From NCBI GenBank assembly GCA_035196065.1, contig CP136575.1:2210769-2274768 (forward strand): a stretch of 64,000 nucleotides of DNA, given 5' to 3'. Shown here one piece after another: positions 55,531-63,979 of the stretch; the first letter of the stretch is position 1; every line of letters starts with the position of its first letter. The notes beneath the pieces are model-generated. The model was given only the letters and a program-made list of their open reading frames with translations, was not told where the DNA came from and made no database searches. A program made the translations under genes and the position numbers. The stretch comes from Sphingobium sp. (GTDB lineage Bacteria > Pseudomonadota > Alphaproteobacteria > Sphingomonadales > Sphingomonadaceae).

Positions 55531-56273
55531 TGCATATGGGACGTATCGACGCACATTTTGTTGCTGCAGGCAAATATCATGATATCGATTTCGCGCGGCT
55601 TGAAGTGCTGAAGTTGCTGGCCGAGCATCAAAACATCCGAACCACCGTTGCGATGGATTACAGCAACACCGAACGGCTCTCAGCTTGCCAGTTCCTCGTG
55701 ACCTACACATGCGATGTCCTGCCAACCCCTGAAGAAGTCACAGCAATCAAGGCGTTTCTTGACAAGGGTGGGCGCTGGCTCGCGCTACACGGCACCAATT
55801 CGATCCTGCGTTTTGTCGAAGGCGGCGTCGATTGCCCGGAAGAACGGGACGATCTGATGGAAGTACTCGGCACCCAGTTTAAGGCACATCCTCCGATCGG
55901 GCCGTTCCGCGTCGAAATCAGTGACCGAACCCACGCCTTGACCAAAGGCCTCGAAGATTTCGATGTGATCGACGAACTGTATATCACAAAGACCAAGGCG
56001 CCGATCCAGATATTGATGCAAACCCGCTTCGATGGCGAAGCGACCGGTTTCGTCGAAGCGGATTATGACAATGTCGTGGTACCGATCCTTTACCTACGTC
56101 AACACAGCAAAGGCGCAGTGCTTTACAATACGCTAGGGCATTGCCGTAGCCATTATGATGTGATTGAACTGATGCCTTTCTGGGAGCATCCCGAACGATG
56201 CGGCTGGAACTATCCGGTATATTACGAAACATTGCGCCGCGGTATCTGCTGGGCGATGGGGGAAATTGACTGA
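55530..56273 (+). CDS. ThuA-like domain protein
   Basis: The 247-residue protein (ATG at 55530 overlapping the SDR stop as TGATG) matches the ThuA family, a class I glutamine-amidotransferase-like fold. Seen are VTYTCDVLPTPEEVTAIKAFLD (in part), GGRWLALHGTNS with the family His, and SHYDVIELMPFW. ThuA proteins are linked to sugar metabolism in rhizobia, but many occur in catabolic clusters with unknown activity. Function here is open. Confidence 0.8.
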   Translation: MHMGRIDAHFVAAGKYHDIDFARLEVLKLLAEHQNIRTTVAMDYSNTERLSACQFLVTYTCDVLPTPEEVTAIKAFLDKGGRWLALHGTNSILRFVEGGVDCPEERDDLMEVLGTQFKAHPPIGPFRVEISDRTHALTKGLEDFDVIDELYITKTKAPIQILMQTRFDGEATGFVEADYDNVVVPILYLRQHSKGAVLYNTLGHCRSHYDVIELMPFWEHPERCGWNYPVYYETLRRGICWAMGEID

Positions 56274-57481
56274 TGGACATGAGTTTCAGCGCTGAAGACC
56301 TCGTTTTTCGCGAGGAGGTCCGCGCCTTCTTGGATGACAAGTTGAACAGCCGATTGCGCGAAGGCGCCTTTGCCACCCCCAGCGTGTTTGTAGAACCTGA
56401 CATCACGCGCGAATGGCAAGCGATCCTGAATGAGAAAGGATGGCTGGCGACCTTGTGGCCCGAAGAGGATGGCGGTCCCGGATTCACACCCACGCAGAAA
56501 TACATCTTTGAAAAAGAATGCGCTTTGGCAGGCGCCCCGGCCCTGCCCGTTCTCGGCCTGAAACTGGTTGGCCCGGTCATTTGCAAGTTCGGCACGCCCG
56601 CACAAAAGGCCCAATTCCTGCCGCGAATCCTTTCTGGAGAAGATTATTGGTGCCAGGGCTATTCGGAACCAGGTGCAGGCTCAGACCTAGCGTCGCTTAA
56701 GACCCGGGCCGAACGGCAGGGCGATAAATACATCGTCAATGGCTCCAAAATCTGGACCACCCACGCACACCACGCCAACTGGATATTTGCGCTGGTCCGG
56801 ACCAACCCGGACGCGAAAAAACAGGAGGGAATTAGCTTCCTTTTGGTTCCGATGGACCAACCCGGCGTTAGCGTAACCCCGATCGTCACCATCGCCAACG
56901 ACCATGAAGTCAACGCGACCTTTTTCGACAATGCCGAAACCGGCGTCGAAAACCTGATTGGTGACGAAGGCCAGGGATGGACCATCGCAAAATATCTACT
57001 CGAAAATGAACGGGGAGGATCATGCGCGGCACCGTCATTGCTCGCCGAAATCGAACGGGTCGAACAATATGCGAAGCGCCAGCCCTCGGGTGTCAATGGC
57101 GCGATGAATCATGACGTCGCTCTGATGCAACGTCTAGCGCGGCTGCGGCTCGAAACCGAGGCATTTGAAGTCACCGAACTCAGGATCCTCTCCGAACTGG
57201 CCAAGGGACGTCCTGCAGGTCCGCAAACCTCGCTGATGAAGCTCACAGCATCAAACCTGCGGCAGGCGATCAACACGATCACGGTAGACATGTTCGGATA
57301 TGACGGTCTGCAATTGCCCACCAGCCGCCCGCTTTATGGCAATGAAGCGCCCGAGCCTGTCGGTGGACGCGAGGCCCAACTGGCAATGCCGACCTGGCTC
57401 AACGGCCGAGCTTGGACGATTTTCGGTGGATCCGACGAGGTGCAGAAAACGATCATCGCCAAGCAGGTTCTCGGGCTTTAG
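56273..57481 (+). CDS. acyl-CoA dehydrogenase family protein (402 aa)
   Basis: A full-length ACAD with YSEPGAGSDLASLKT, WTTHAHHANW and the C-terminal FGGSDEVQKTIIAKQVLGL. It overlaps the ThuA-like gene as TGATG. It oxidises an acyl-CoA at the alpha-beta bond with electrons passing to ETF. It may pair with the shorter ACAD at 52194. Last gene of the coupled run. Confidence 0.92.
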   Translation: MDMSFSAEDLVFREEVRAFLDDKLNSRLREGAFATPSVFVEPDITREWQAILNEKGWLATLWPEEDGGPGFTPTQKYIFEKECALAGAPALPVLGLKLVGPVICKFGTPAQKAQFLPRILSGEDYWCQGYSEPGAGSDLASLKTRAERQGDKYIVNGSKIWTTHAHHANWIFALVRTNPDAKKQEGISFLLVPMDQPGVSVTPIVTIANDHEVNATFFDNAETGVENLIGDEGQGWTIAKYLLENERGGSCAAPSLLAEIERVEQYAKRQPSGVNGAMNHDVALMQRLARLRLETEAFEVTELRILSELAKGRPAGPQTSLMKLTASNLRQAINTITVDMFGYDGLQLPTSRPLYGNEAPEPVGGREAQLAMPTWLNGRAWTIFGGSDEVQKTIIAKQVLGL

Positions 57482-57540
57482 AAAAAAATCGTATTCACAG
57501 CAGCGTTCGATCTGATAGCATCGGAATCGGAGAGAGAGAG

Positions 57541-57558
57541 GGCAGGCCTTGACCTGCC
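57541..57558. promoter_or_regulatory. inverted repeat GGCAGG-CCTTGA-CCTGCC
   Basis: A perfect 6-base inverted repeat of 18 bases in total lies 15 bases before the luxR-type ATG and just ahead of its GGAGAG ribosome-binding site. The size is near that of a lux box, so autoregulation is possible; it could also act as an mRNA hairpin. Confidence 0.45.
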
Positions 57559-57572
57559 TTCCGGAGAGTAAA

Positions 57573-58343
57573 ATGCGCTGGCCAAATGACCTGCTCGACA
57601 GTGTCACTATACGTGAGCTGAAAGATATCCGTCCGGCCTCAATGGCTTTGAACACCGTTGCACAGCAGCATGCCTTCCGCGTTGCGGTGACACCCGACAT
57701 CGCTTCCCCCGACCAGTTGACGGATGCAAATGGTGGGGTGATGAATTCAGATGTCTTCGGTTGGAACAAGGAAGGCGAACGCTGGTGGGAAGACCGGCGT
57801 CTTGCACTTGTGTCACCATTGCCCCGGGCCTGTCGCTACGAAAGCGAAGCCTTTTGGTGCAACGAAGATGGCGCGCGGACATCATTTCCCAACAAATATC
57901 TCGATGCGCTGAGTTTTTCCGATTTCAAGAAATTCGTACTGGCACCCTCAGCAATCGTTGTGCCGGTCCATCTATCCTTTGGTCAGATCGCCGCAGCCAG
58001 CTTCACGCCGGTTGATTATGGCTGGCGCGACCTCTCTGCACAATTTGCCGAAAAAGGCGAACTGTTGGCAGCTCTGGCACGCCGGTATCTTGCCAGCTAC
58101 GCGATGATAGCAAAGACACAGAAATGGATCCCGTCCGACTGTCGTCTGTCAAAACGCGAGGTCGAATGTCTGCGCTTCGCCGCCATTGGCAAGACCGACC
58201 GCGAGATCAGCATGATCCTTGAACTGAGCCATGCAACGGTGCGCTATCATGTGCAGCGCGCCGGCGAGAAATTGAACGCCGTCAACCGCAGCCAGGCTGT
58301 GTTCAAGGCCGGGCAACTGGGTTATCTGGGGGCTGCGGCCTAA
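57573..58343 (+). CDS. LuxR-family transcriptional regulator with N-terminal autoinducer-binding-like domain
   Basis: The 256-residue protein has an N-terminal domain with clustered aromatics (DVFGWNKEGERWWEDRRLAL, EAFWCNEDG) resembling the AHL-binding domain, and a C-terminal LuxR-type HTH at about 193-252 (LSKREVECLRFAAIGKTDRE, ATVRYHV). No luxI gene is in the window, so it is a solo regulator, perhaps of the flanking catabolic genes; its ligand could be a pathway metabolite. Start ATG at 57573 with GGAGAG upstream. Confidence 0.86.
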   Translation: MRWPNDLLDSVTIRELKDIRPASMALNTVAQQHAFRVAVTPDIASPDQLTDANGGVMNSDVFGWNKEGERWWEDRRLALVSPLPRACRYESEAFWCNEDGARTSFPNKYLDALSFSDFKKFVLAPSAIVVPVHLSFGQIAAASFTPVDYGWRDLSAQFAEKGELLAALARRYLASYAMIAKTQKWIPSDCRLSKREVECLRFAAIGKTDREISMILELSHATVRYHVQRAGEKLNAVNRSQAVFKAGQLGYLGAAA

Positions 58344-58354
58344 ATCGGCTCCCG

Positions 58355-59131
58355 TCAGACCCCCATCATGCCAGCGTTGGTTGCACCATCAATGGCAAAC
58401 TCGCTGCCTGAGATGAACGCTGCTTCGTCTGATCCAAGATAGGCAACAAGCGCTGCGACTTCATCCACCTGCGCCATGCGCCCCATCGGCGCCATCGATT
58501 CAAACTGTGCGCGAGCCGCCGCCGGATCGGGTGTGGAATCAATGACGGCACGGATCATCTCGGTTTCGACAACACCGGGATGAATTGAATTGCATCTTAT
58601 GGCTGTTTTAGACTGCGCACAATGTACCGCAGTGGATTTAGCAAGAGCGATAAGGGCGCCCTTAGTAGTTGAATATGCAACGTAATTTCCGAGCGGTCGC
58701 TGCGCATTCATTGACGAATTGAGGATGATTGAACCCTTGGGCCCATCAGGGTTGGTGCGCATCAACCGCACGGCATGCTGCACGGTGAGCATCACGCCGG
58801 TCAAGTTCACTGCAAGGATCGATTGCCAACCTTCAAAGCTGACATGCTCAATATCGCCATCCCCTTTTTCGGTGCCCGCATTGGCAAAGGCGATGTCCAA
58901 GCGCCCGAATGTTTGTGTAATGAAATCCATGACCGAAGGCCAACTGTCCGGATCCTCGACCCGCTGGGGAACGAAGTGCGCGCCGGTTTCAGCACATATT
59001 ATGCGCGCTGCAGACTCGTTGGAGCCTGTAAAGACAACCTCTGCTCCTTCTCGGCGGAAGTGACGCACCGTTCCGGCACCGATCCCAGAAGTTCCGCCCG
59101 TAATCAGCGCCACCTTACCTTGCAGTCCCAT
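58355..59131 (-). CDS. short-chain dehydrogenase/reductase
   Basis: A 258-residue classical SDR with ITGGTSGIGAG, FANAG, LNSSMNAQ and YSTTK. It converges on luxR with an 11-base gap. Codons for residues about 146-184, which include the YxxxK active site, are AT-rich relative to the rest of the gene (58581-58690). Confidence 0.9.
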   Translation of the reverse strand: MGLQGKVALITGGTSGIGAGTVRHFRREGAEVVFTGSNESAARIICAETGAHFVPQRVEDPDSWPSVMDFITQTFGRLDIAFANAGTEKGDGDIEHVSFEGWQSILAVNLTGVMLTVQHAVRLMRTNPDGPKGSIILNSSMNAQRPLGNYVAYSTTKGALIALAKSTAVHCAQSKTAIRCNSIHPGVVETEMIRAVIDSTPDPAAARAQFESMAPMGRMAQVDEVAALVAYLGSDEAAFISGSEFAIDGATNAGMMGV

Positions 59132-59140
59132 AACCCCTCC

Positions 59141-59662
59141 TTATCCCAACCTGCGAACAGGATCACTTCCGTCCCAGCCCTCTGAAGCCGCCTTGATCAT
59201 CGCAAACAGTCCCTCGCTGCCGCTTGCCGGCTGCAATATTTCAACGATCGTGCCGGGCCCGCCACCGCTATCGACATAAAGGACTGCTCCGTCCGGATCG
59301 ACGCGCCCCTCAACTAAAACTTGTGCCCCGACGTCTTCCGACAACTTCCGTGCCGTTGCGATGTCATCTGTCAATACGCAGACATGGTGCATCCCCTGCC
59401 CTTTTGCTCCGCGATAGATGCTGGGCGCATCGTTTTCCTGCCGGATTAGTTCGATTTGGACATCGCCCCAATAGGCCAGAGCAATTGAAAAGATGCAATG
59501 ATTGGGTTCTCCCAGATAGCGACTGTCGGGAAGATGAATATTTTCAATCAGGAAGAAAGGGCCCACGCCCATCACCTCCGTCCAGTATGTAATCGCAGCG
59601 TCGAAATCTTCGGGAACAAAGGCGATTTGCATCACCGGTCCGATGGCAGCTAGGCCTTTCAA
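59141..59662 (-). CDS. VOC family (glyoxalase-like) protein
   Basis: The 173-residue protein has two beta-alpha-beta-beta-beta modules. Probable metal ligands are Gln in VMQIAFVPED, His in MHHVCVLTDD and Glu in TIVEILQP. The family includes dioxygenases, epimerases and lyases. It shares a divergent upstream region with the Rieske genes and lies nine bases before the SDR on the same strand. Confidence 0.82.
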   Translation of the reverse strand: MKGLAAIGPVMQIAFVPEDFDAAITYWTEVMGVGPFFLIENIHLPDSRYLGEPNHCIFSIALAYWGDVQIELIRQENDAPSIYRGAKGQGMHHVCVLTDDIATARKLSEDVGAQVLVEGRVDPDGAVLYVDSGGGPGTIVEILQPASGSEGLFAMIKAASEGWDGSDPVRRLG

Positions 59663-59753
59663 AACGTCACCCTCCTATCCAATGCGACAGCTTGCACGGT
59701 CGACCGACAGTGGCATGATGTCATACAGAGAGACACTGGGAGTTTTAAGAGGA

Positions 59754-60968
59754 ATGAGCGACCGCGATCCCGAAATCGCCGTCGACTGGCAAACGCGCAG
59801 GCGCGAAATGGCCCGCAATGGCCTGCGCCGCATGGTGGAGCTGGTCGCCGCGAAGGAAACCGATCGGGCGGCAGGCCCGCTGCCCCTGCACAAGGGTGTC
59901 TATATCGACGAGGAAAGGTTTGAAGCCGAGCGCCAAAAGCTTTTTCTGGCACAGCCCGTTGTGGCTGGTCTTTCCGGTGACATTCACGAACCGGGCGATT
60001 TGCTGGTATTTGATGCCGCTGGTCCCTCGATCATCGTCCAGCGTGGGAAAGACGGCATTGTGCGGGCTTTCCGCAACATGTGCACCCATCGCGGAGCGAA
60101 ACTGGTGGAGGAAAACGAGCCATGGTCGGGGCACCGGTCACGGGTCACCTGTCCCTTCCATGCTTGGACCTTTGATTCAGCAGGAAAGCTTATCGGTCAA
60201 CCGTCGAAAACCAGCTTTGAAGGCTGCGAGATTGGCGCGCGCAACCTGCTTGAAATCCCGTGCACAGAACATCTCGGCCTGATCTTCGTCCGGGCCGGAG
60301 GTGGCGACCCGATAGATGCTGCAGCGCATCTCGGCGGCTTTGCCGACCTTCTCTCGGCGTTAGAGCTGCATCGCGCGCGTCCGGTCAAGAAAGGTATTTT
60401 GACCGCCGATTCAAATTGGAAGTTCGCGCTCGATACCTATTCCGAAGGTTATCACTTCTCGGCACTCCACAACACAACCATCGGCCAGACCCATTATAAC
60501 GATGTCGCCTCGGTCGACCGGTACGGGCGGCACCATCGCATCGGTTTTCCCGATAACAGCATCGGAAAACTGATCGGCACGCCCGAAGCGGAATGGCCTG
60601 AAACCGATTATGGCGGTGTCCACTTCCTGTTTCCCAACACGGTGATTTTCTTTGGTTCGATCGAACCCGGCAAGTTCTTCACCCAAGTGTTCCGCCTCTT
60701 CCCCGATGGAGTTGGCAAGACCCGCTGCCAGTTTGCGGTCTATGCTCCCTTCGGCGTCGAAAGCGAGGCGCAGCGCGCGATGTGCGAAATGGCCTATGAT
60801 GGCACTGCGATGGTGGTGCAGACCGAAGATTATCGCGTGGCATCCGCGGGATATGCAAATTTGCTGGCGGCGCCCGATGACTTTCACGTCATTCTCGGAT
60901 CGAATGAAAGCGCCGTTCAGTCCGTCCAAATCCATATTGCCGAGGCAATCGGCATGCCTATAAACTGA
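59754..60968 (+). CDS. Rieske non-haem iron oxygenase, alpha subunit (first)
   Basis: The 404-residue protein has a Rieske 2Fe-2S site, CTHRG followed after a longer than usual loop (20 residues between His and Cys) by CPFHAW, and a mononuclear iron site in LDTYSEGYHFSALH. It is an aromatic-ring-hydroxylating-type oxygenase. The start MSDRDPEIA is chosen by likeness to the MADRDPKIA start of the next gene; AAGAGG lies very close to it, so an upstream ATG at 59715 or 59718 remains possible. No reductase or ferredoxin is nearby. Confidence 0.88.
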   Translation: MSDRDPEIAVDWQTRRREMARNGLRRMVELVAAKETDRAAGPLPLHKGVYIDEERFEAERQKLFLAQPVVAGLSGDIHEPGDLLVFDAAGPSIIVQRGKDGIVRAFRNMCTHRGAKLVEENEPWSGHRSRVTCPFHAWTFDSAGKLIGQPSKTSFEGCEIGARNLLEIPCTEHLGLIFVRAGGGDPIDAAAHLGGFADLLSALELHRARPVKKGILTADSNWKFALDTYSEGYHFSALHNTTIGQTHYNDVASVDRYGRHHRIGFPDNSIGKLIGTPEAEWPETDYGGVHFLFPNTVIFFGSIEPGKFFTQVFRLFPDGVGKTRCQFAVYAPFGVESEAQRAMCEMAYDGTAMVVQTEDYRVASAGYANLLAAPDDFHVILGSNESAVQSVQIHIAEAIGMPIN

Positions 60969-60980
60969 GGAAGCTGCACC

Positions 60981-62405
60981 ATGGCCGACAGAGACCCTAA
61001 AATCGCCGACGCCCGCTGCCCGGGACCAAGCTATACCGATATGCTGAATGCGGATACGCGACGAGCACCCGATTATCTGCTACTCGAATCCACCCAAGAC
61101 CTTGATAACGACGCTCTATCGACCGACCGCTATACCTCGCCAGCGTTCAAGGCACTCGAAGACGAGAAAATATGGCCGAACATATGGCAATTCGCTGCAC
61201 GCGAAGAAGACATGCCCGAACCCGGCGACAGCGTAGTTTATGAATTGGGTGACAAGAGCTTCCTGCTTGTGCGGCAAAAGGATGGATCAGTCCGGGCATT
61301 CTACAATGTCTGCCTGCATCGCGGTCGCAAACTGCGTACCGAAAGCGGCCCTTCGATCCAGCTTCGCTGCCCGTTCCATGGCTTTACTTGGCATAATGAC
61401 GGCAGCCTGAAAGAAATTCCGTGCAACTGGGATTTCAAGCACCTGGAAGAAAAGGACCTATCGCTTCCCGAACTGAAGGTCGAAAGCTGGCAGGGCTTTA
61501 TCCTGATCAGCGAAAATCACGACCTGCCGCCGTTCCGTGAGTGGATCGGGCCTGGCGTCGAACATTATGACAATTGGCGGCTTGAAGAATGCTACACTGG
61601 CGCATGGGTCGGCAAGGTCGTTCCGGCAAACTGGAAGGCCGTCGCTGAAGCCTTCATGGAGGCGTGGCATAGCGTCGTCACCCACCCGCAGATCCTCGGC
61701 TTCACCGCCGATGCCAACACTCGGTACGACCTATATGGCGACCATATGAACCGGGCGATCACGGCATCGGCGGCGCTTTCCCCGCATTTGAAGGGCAAAG
61801 ATCAGATGTATGTGATCCAATCGCTTGCCGACTTTACCGGCGCTGCAGGTGATGCCCGATCGCGGCGCGGCGGCGTCGAAGCGAGTCAGGACTTGCGCGG
61901 TTTCGATCCGGAAGACCCTTGGCTTGCGCGCAAATTGTTGGCCGAAGGCAATCGGGAATCCTTCGCCAACCAGAATGGGCATGATTATTCGAGCTATACC
62001 GACAGCGAGATGCTCGACAATCTGACCTATAACATCTTCCCCAACTGGTCGCCTTGGGGCGGGATGGTGCCGAACATTGTCTACCGTTGGCGCCCTTGGC
62101 ACGATGCAGACCATTGCCTGATGGAAGTACGCATCTTGCTGCGTACACCCAAGGGCGAAAAGCCTCCTAAGACAGCTCCTATGTTCATGGTGCCGGACGG
62201 CGAACCTTTCGCCGCAGCAAGCGACCTGATCGGTGGAGCCTTGGCCGGCGTATTCGATCAAGACATGGAAAATCTTCCCTATGTGCAGACTGGGATGAAG
62301 GCGTCGAAAAACAAGGCAATTGAACTTGGTCATTATCAGGAAAGCCGCATCCGGCATTTCCACCAGACGATGGACAAATATCTGAGCGGCGAATTGCCGA
62401 AATAG
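60981..62405 (+). CDS. Rieske non-haem iron oxygenase, alpha subunit (second)
   Basis: The 474-residue protein has Rieske ligands CLHRG and CPFHGF with 16 residues between, and mononuclear iron ligands in EAFMEAWHSVVTH. It follows the first Rieske gene by 12 bases with an AGGAAG ribosome-binding site. It is longer than the first, with an inserted region after the iron site. The two are paralogues and may act in sequence or on different positions of the substrate. Confidence 0.9.
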   Translation: MADRDPKIADARCPGPSYTDMLNADTRRAPDYLLLESTQDLDNDALSTDRYTSPAFKALEDEKIWPNIWQFAAREEDMPEPGDSVVYELGDKSFLLVRQKDGSVRAFYNVCLHRGRKLRTESGPSIQLRCPFHGFTWHNDGSLKEIPCNWDFKHLEEKDLSLPELKVESWQGFILISENHDLPPFREWIGPGVEHYDNWRLEECYTGAWVGKVVPANWKAVAEAFMEAWHSVVTHPQILGFTADANTRYDLYGDHMNRAITASAALSPHLKGKDQMYVIQSLADFTGAAGDARSRRGGVEASQDLRGFDPEDPWLARKLLAEGNRESFANQNGHDYSSYTDSEMLDNLTYNIFPNWSPWGGMVPNIVYRWRPWHDADHCLMEVRILLRTPKGEKPPKTAPMFMVPDGEPFAAASDLIGGALAGVFDQDMENLPYVQTGMKASKNKAIELGHYQESRIRHFHQTMDKYLSGELPK

Positions 62406-62422
62406 TTGAAAAGGCCCTCATT

Positions 62423-62437
62423 CGCCGCAATGCGGCG
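62423..62437 (+). other. hairpin after second Rieske gene
   Basis: CGCCGC-AAT-GCGGCG forms a compact stem-loop 17 bases after the Rieske stop, without a T-run. Confidence 0.35.
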
Positions 62438-62531
62438 TGAAACTGCTTTTGCTGGGCCAGTTCGGATTGTAGCAGGCCGTGGCCTCGCGGCTTACTGTTG
62501 CTTGATGTAAGGCGCGGCGTCACCCTTCCAG

Positions 62532-62556
62532 CGCCCCCTCGACGAGGGGGCGTTTT
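62532..62556 (+). terminator. intrinsic terminator
   Basis: CGCCCCCT and AGGGGGCG pair perfectly (the palindrome extends to ten bases a side) and are followed by TTTT. It fits a rho-independent terminator for the Rieske pair, placed 20 bases before the next gene. Confidence 0.75.
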
Positions 62557-62576
62557 CAGAACGAAAGCCCCAGCCT

Positions 62577-63341
62577 GTGGAACTCACCCTCGGAAATCGA
62601 ACCGTTCTCATTACCGGTGCCTCATCTGGCATCGGCGCGCATTTTGCCAAGGTGGCGGCAGCCGCGGGCGCGAATGTTGTGCTGGCGGCGCGGCGAACCG
62701 AATTGCTTGACGGCATCGTCGCCGAAATAACGGCACAAGGCGGAAGGGCCATCTCGGTTGCTATGGATGTTGCCGACAAGGATTCGACCGTATCAGCATT
62801 TGACGCGGCAGAAGCGGCCTTTGGGGCTGTAGACAGCGTGATCGCCAATGCCGGAATGGATGCGCATACCCCCTTTTTCGACCTCGAGCCCGAGGAATTC
62901 GATCGGGTAATGTCGGTTAACCTGCGTGGCGTTTTCCTGACCGTGCAGGAAAGCGCACGGCGTATGATGGCCAATGGCGCGAAGGAACGGCAGCATGGCC
63001 GGATTGTCATTGTCTCGTCGATCACCGCCCAAGCGATTGAACCTGGCCTTGCCCCCTATTCCGCATCCAAAGCGGCGGTCCTGCAAATGGGTAAGGTGCT
63101 GGCCCGCGAATGGGCTAGCAAAGGTATCAACGTAAACAGCATCTTACCCGGCTATATCGTAACCGGCATCAACCAGGACTGGTTCGCAACCGAAGGCGGC
63201 GCACGTCAGGTGCAGCGCTTTCCGAGGCGACGGGTGATGGAGATCGACGCGCTCGACCCGATGCTGCTCTATCTTTGCTCGGATGCATCGCGATTTGTCA
63301 CCGGTGCCGCCTTTACGGTCGACGATGGACAGTCGCTCTAG
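62577..63341 (+). CDS. short-chain dehydrogenase/reductase
   Basis: A 254-residue classical SDR starting at GTG (MELTLGNRTVLITG) with TGASSGIGAHF, ANAGMD, VSSITA and YSASK. Arg-rich FPRRRVMEIDALD replaces the usual GR.G.PEDIA region. No good ribosome-binding site precedes the GTG and a terminator lies just upstream, so expression may be low or depend on readthrough. Confidence 0.88.
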   Translation: MELTLGNRTVLITGASSGIGAHFAKVAAAAGANVVLAARRTELLDGIVAEITAQGGRAISVAMDVADKDSTVSAFDAAEAAFGAVDSVIANAGMDAHTPFFDLEPEEFDRVMSVNLRGVFLTVQESARRMMANGAKERQHGRIVIVSSITAQAIEPGLAPYSASKAAVLQMGKVLAREWASKGINVNSILPGYIVTGINQDWFATEGGARQVQRFPRRRVMEIDALDPMLLYLCSDASRFVTGAAFTVDDGQSL

Positions 63342-63745
63342 ATCGATTTCATATCTGGCCCGGCAATGCGCGCAACCTCGCCCGCATCGAAATAATGGAT
63401 CCGCATTTCGGTCATCTTGCCATCGGAGTTGAAACGGGTCACTTCGGTGACATGCTGGCTGAACCGCTCACCGCTCGCCCTTGAAGTCATGCTGAAGTGG
63501 AGCAAAGCGACCGTGTATGTTTCGCTGCCCAGCAAATCGATCCACTCAACTTTCGGTGCTTCCCAATAGGCCATGACATGGGCGTGGAGCCTGCGTAGCG
63601 CGTCTTTACCATGCCACTCGCCGCCATATGGAAGGCTTGGCGGCTCATAGATTAAGAAGTCGTCGGTAAAGAAGTTTTCGACAATATCCCAATCGCCCTG
63701 CTGAACATGGGCATACATCAACCGCGAGGCTTCAAGCGGAGACAC
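63338..63745 (-). CDS. SnoaL/NTF2-like protein
   Basis: The 135-residue protein starts at GTG and has the NTF2-like pattern (SRLMYAHVQQGDWDIVENFF, ending VTRFNSDGKMTEMRIHYFD). It could be a small isomerase, hydratase or hydrolase of the catabolic cluster. Its stop codon shares the palindrome CTAG with the stop of the convergent SDR. Confidence 0.8.
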   Translation of the reverse strand: MSPLEASRLMYAHVQQGDWDIVENFFTDDFLIYEPPSLPYGGEWHGKDALRRLHAHVMAYWEAPKVEWIDLLGSETYTVALLHFSMTSRASGERFSQHVTEVTRFNSDGKMTEMRIHYFDAGEVARIAGPDMKSI

Positions 63746-63748
63746 CGG

Positions 63749-63979
63749 CTATTCGATGGTCGCGACCAATGTACCTACCGGATAAGCCTCGCCCTCAGGT
63801 GCCAACACCCGGAGCACGCCCGCGACCTGCGCTTCCACCTCGGTCGTGGTCTTGTCGGTTTCGATTGTATAGATCACGTCACCGACCTGCACTTGCTCTC
63901 CATCTTCGAACATCCATTCGGACAGCGTCATTTCGGTCGCAGACATGCCAATCTTGGGGATCCGTATCTCGGTTGTCAT
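63749..63979 (-). CDS. stand-alone lipoyl/biotinyl domain protein
   Basis: The 76-residue protein is a single lipoyl-type domain: MTTEIRIPKIGMSATEMTLS, a modifiable lysine in ETDKTTTEV, then GVLRVLAPEGEAYPVG. It ends with a true stop, so no E2 catalytic domain is fused. Such free domains may serve a 2-oxoacid or acetoin-type dehydrogenase; E1 genes could lie beyond the right edge. Confidence 0.85.
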   Translation of the reverse strand: MTTEIRIPKIGMSATEMTLSEWMFEDGEQVQVGDVIYTIETDKTTTEVEAQVAGVLRVLAPEGEAYPVGTLVATIE

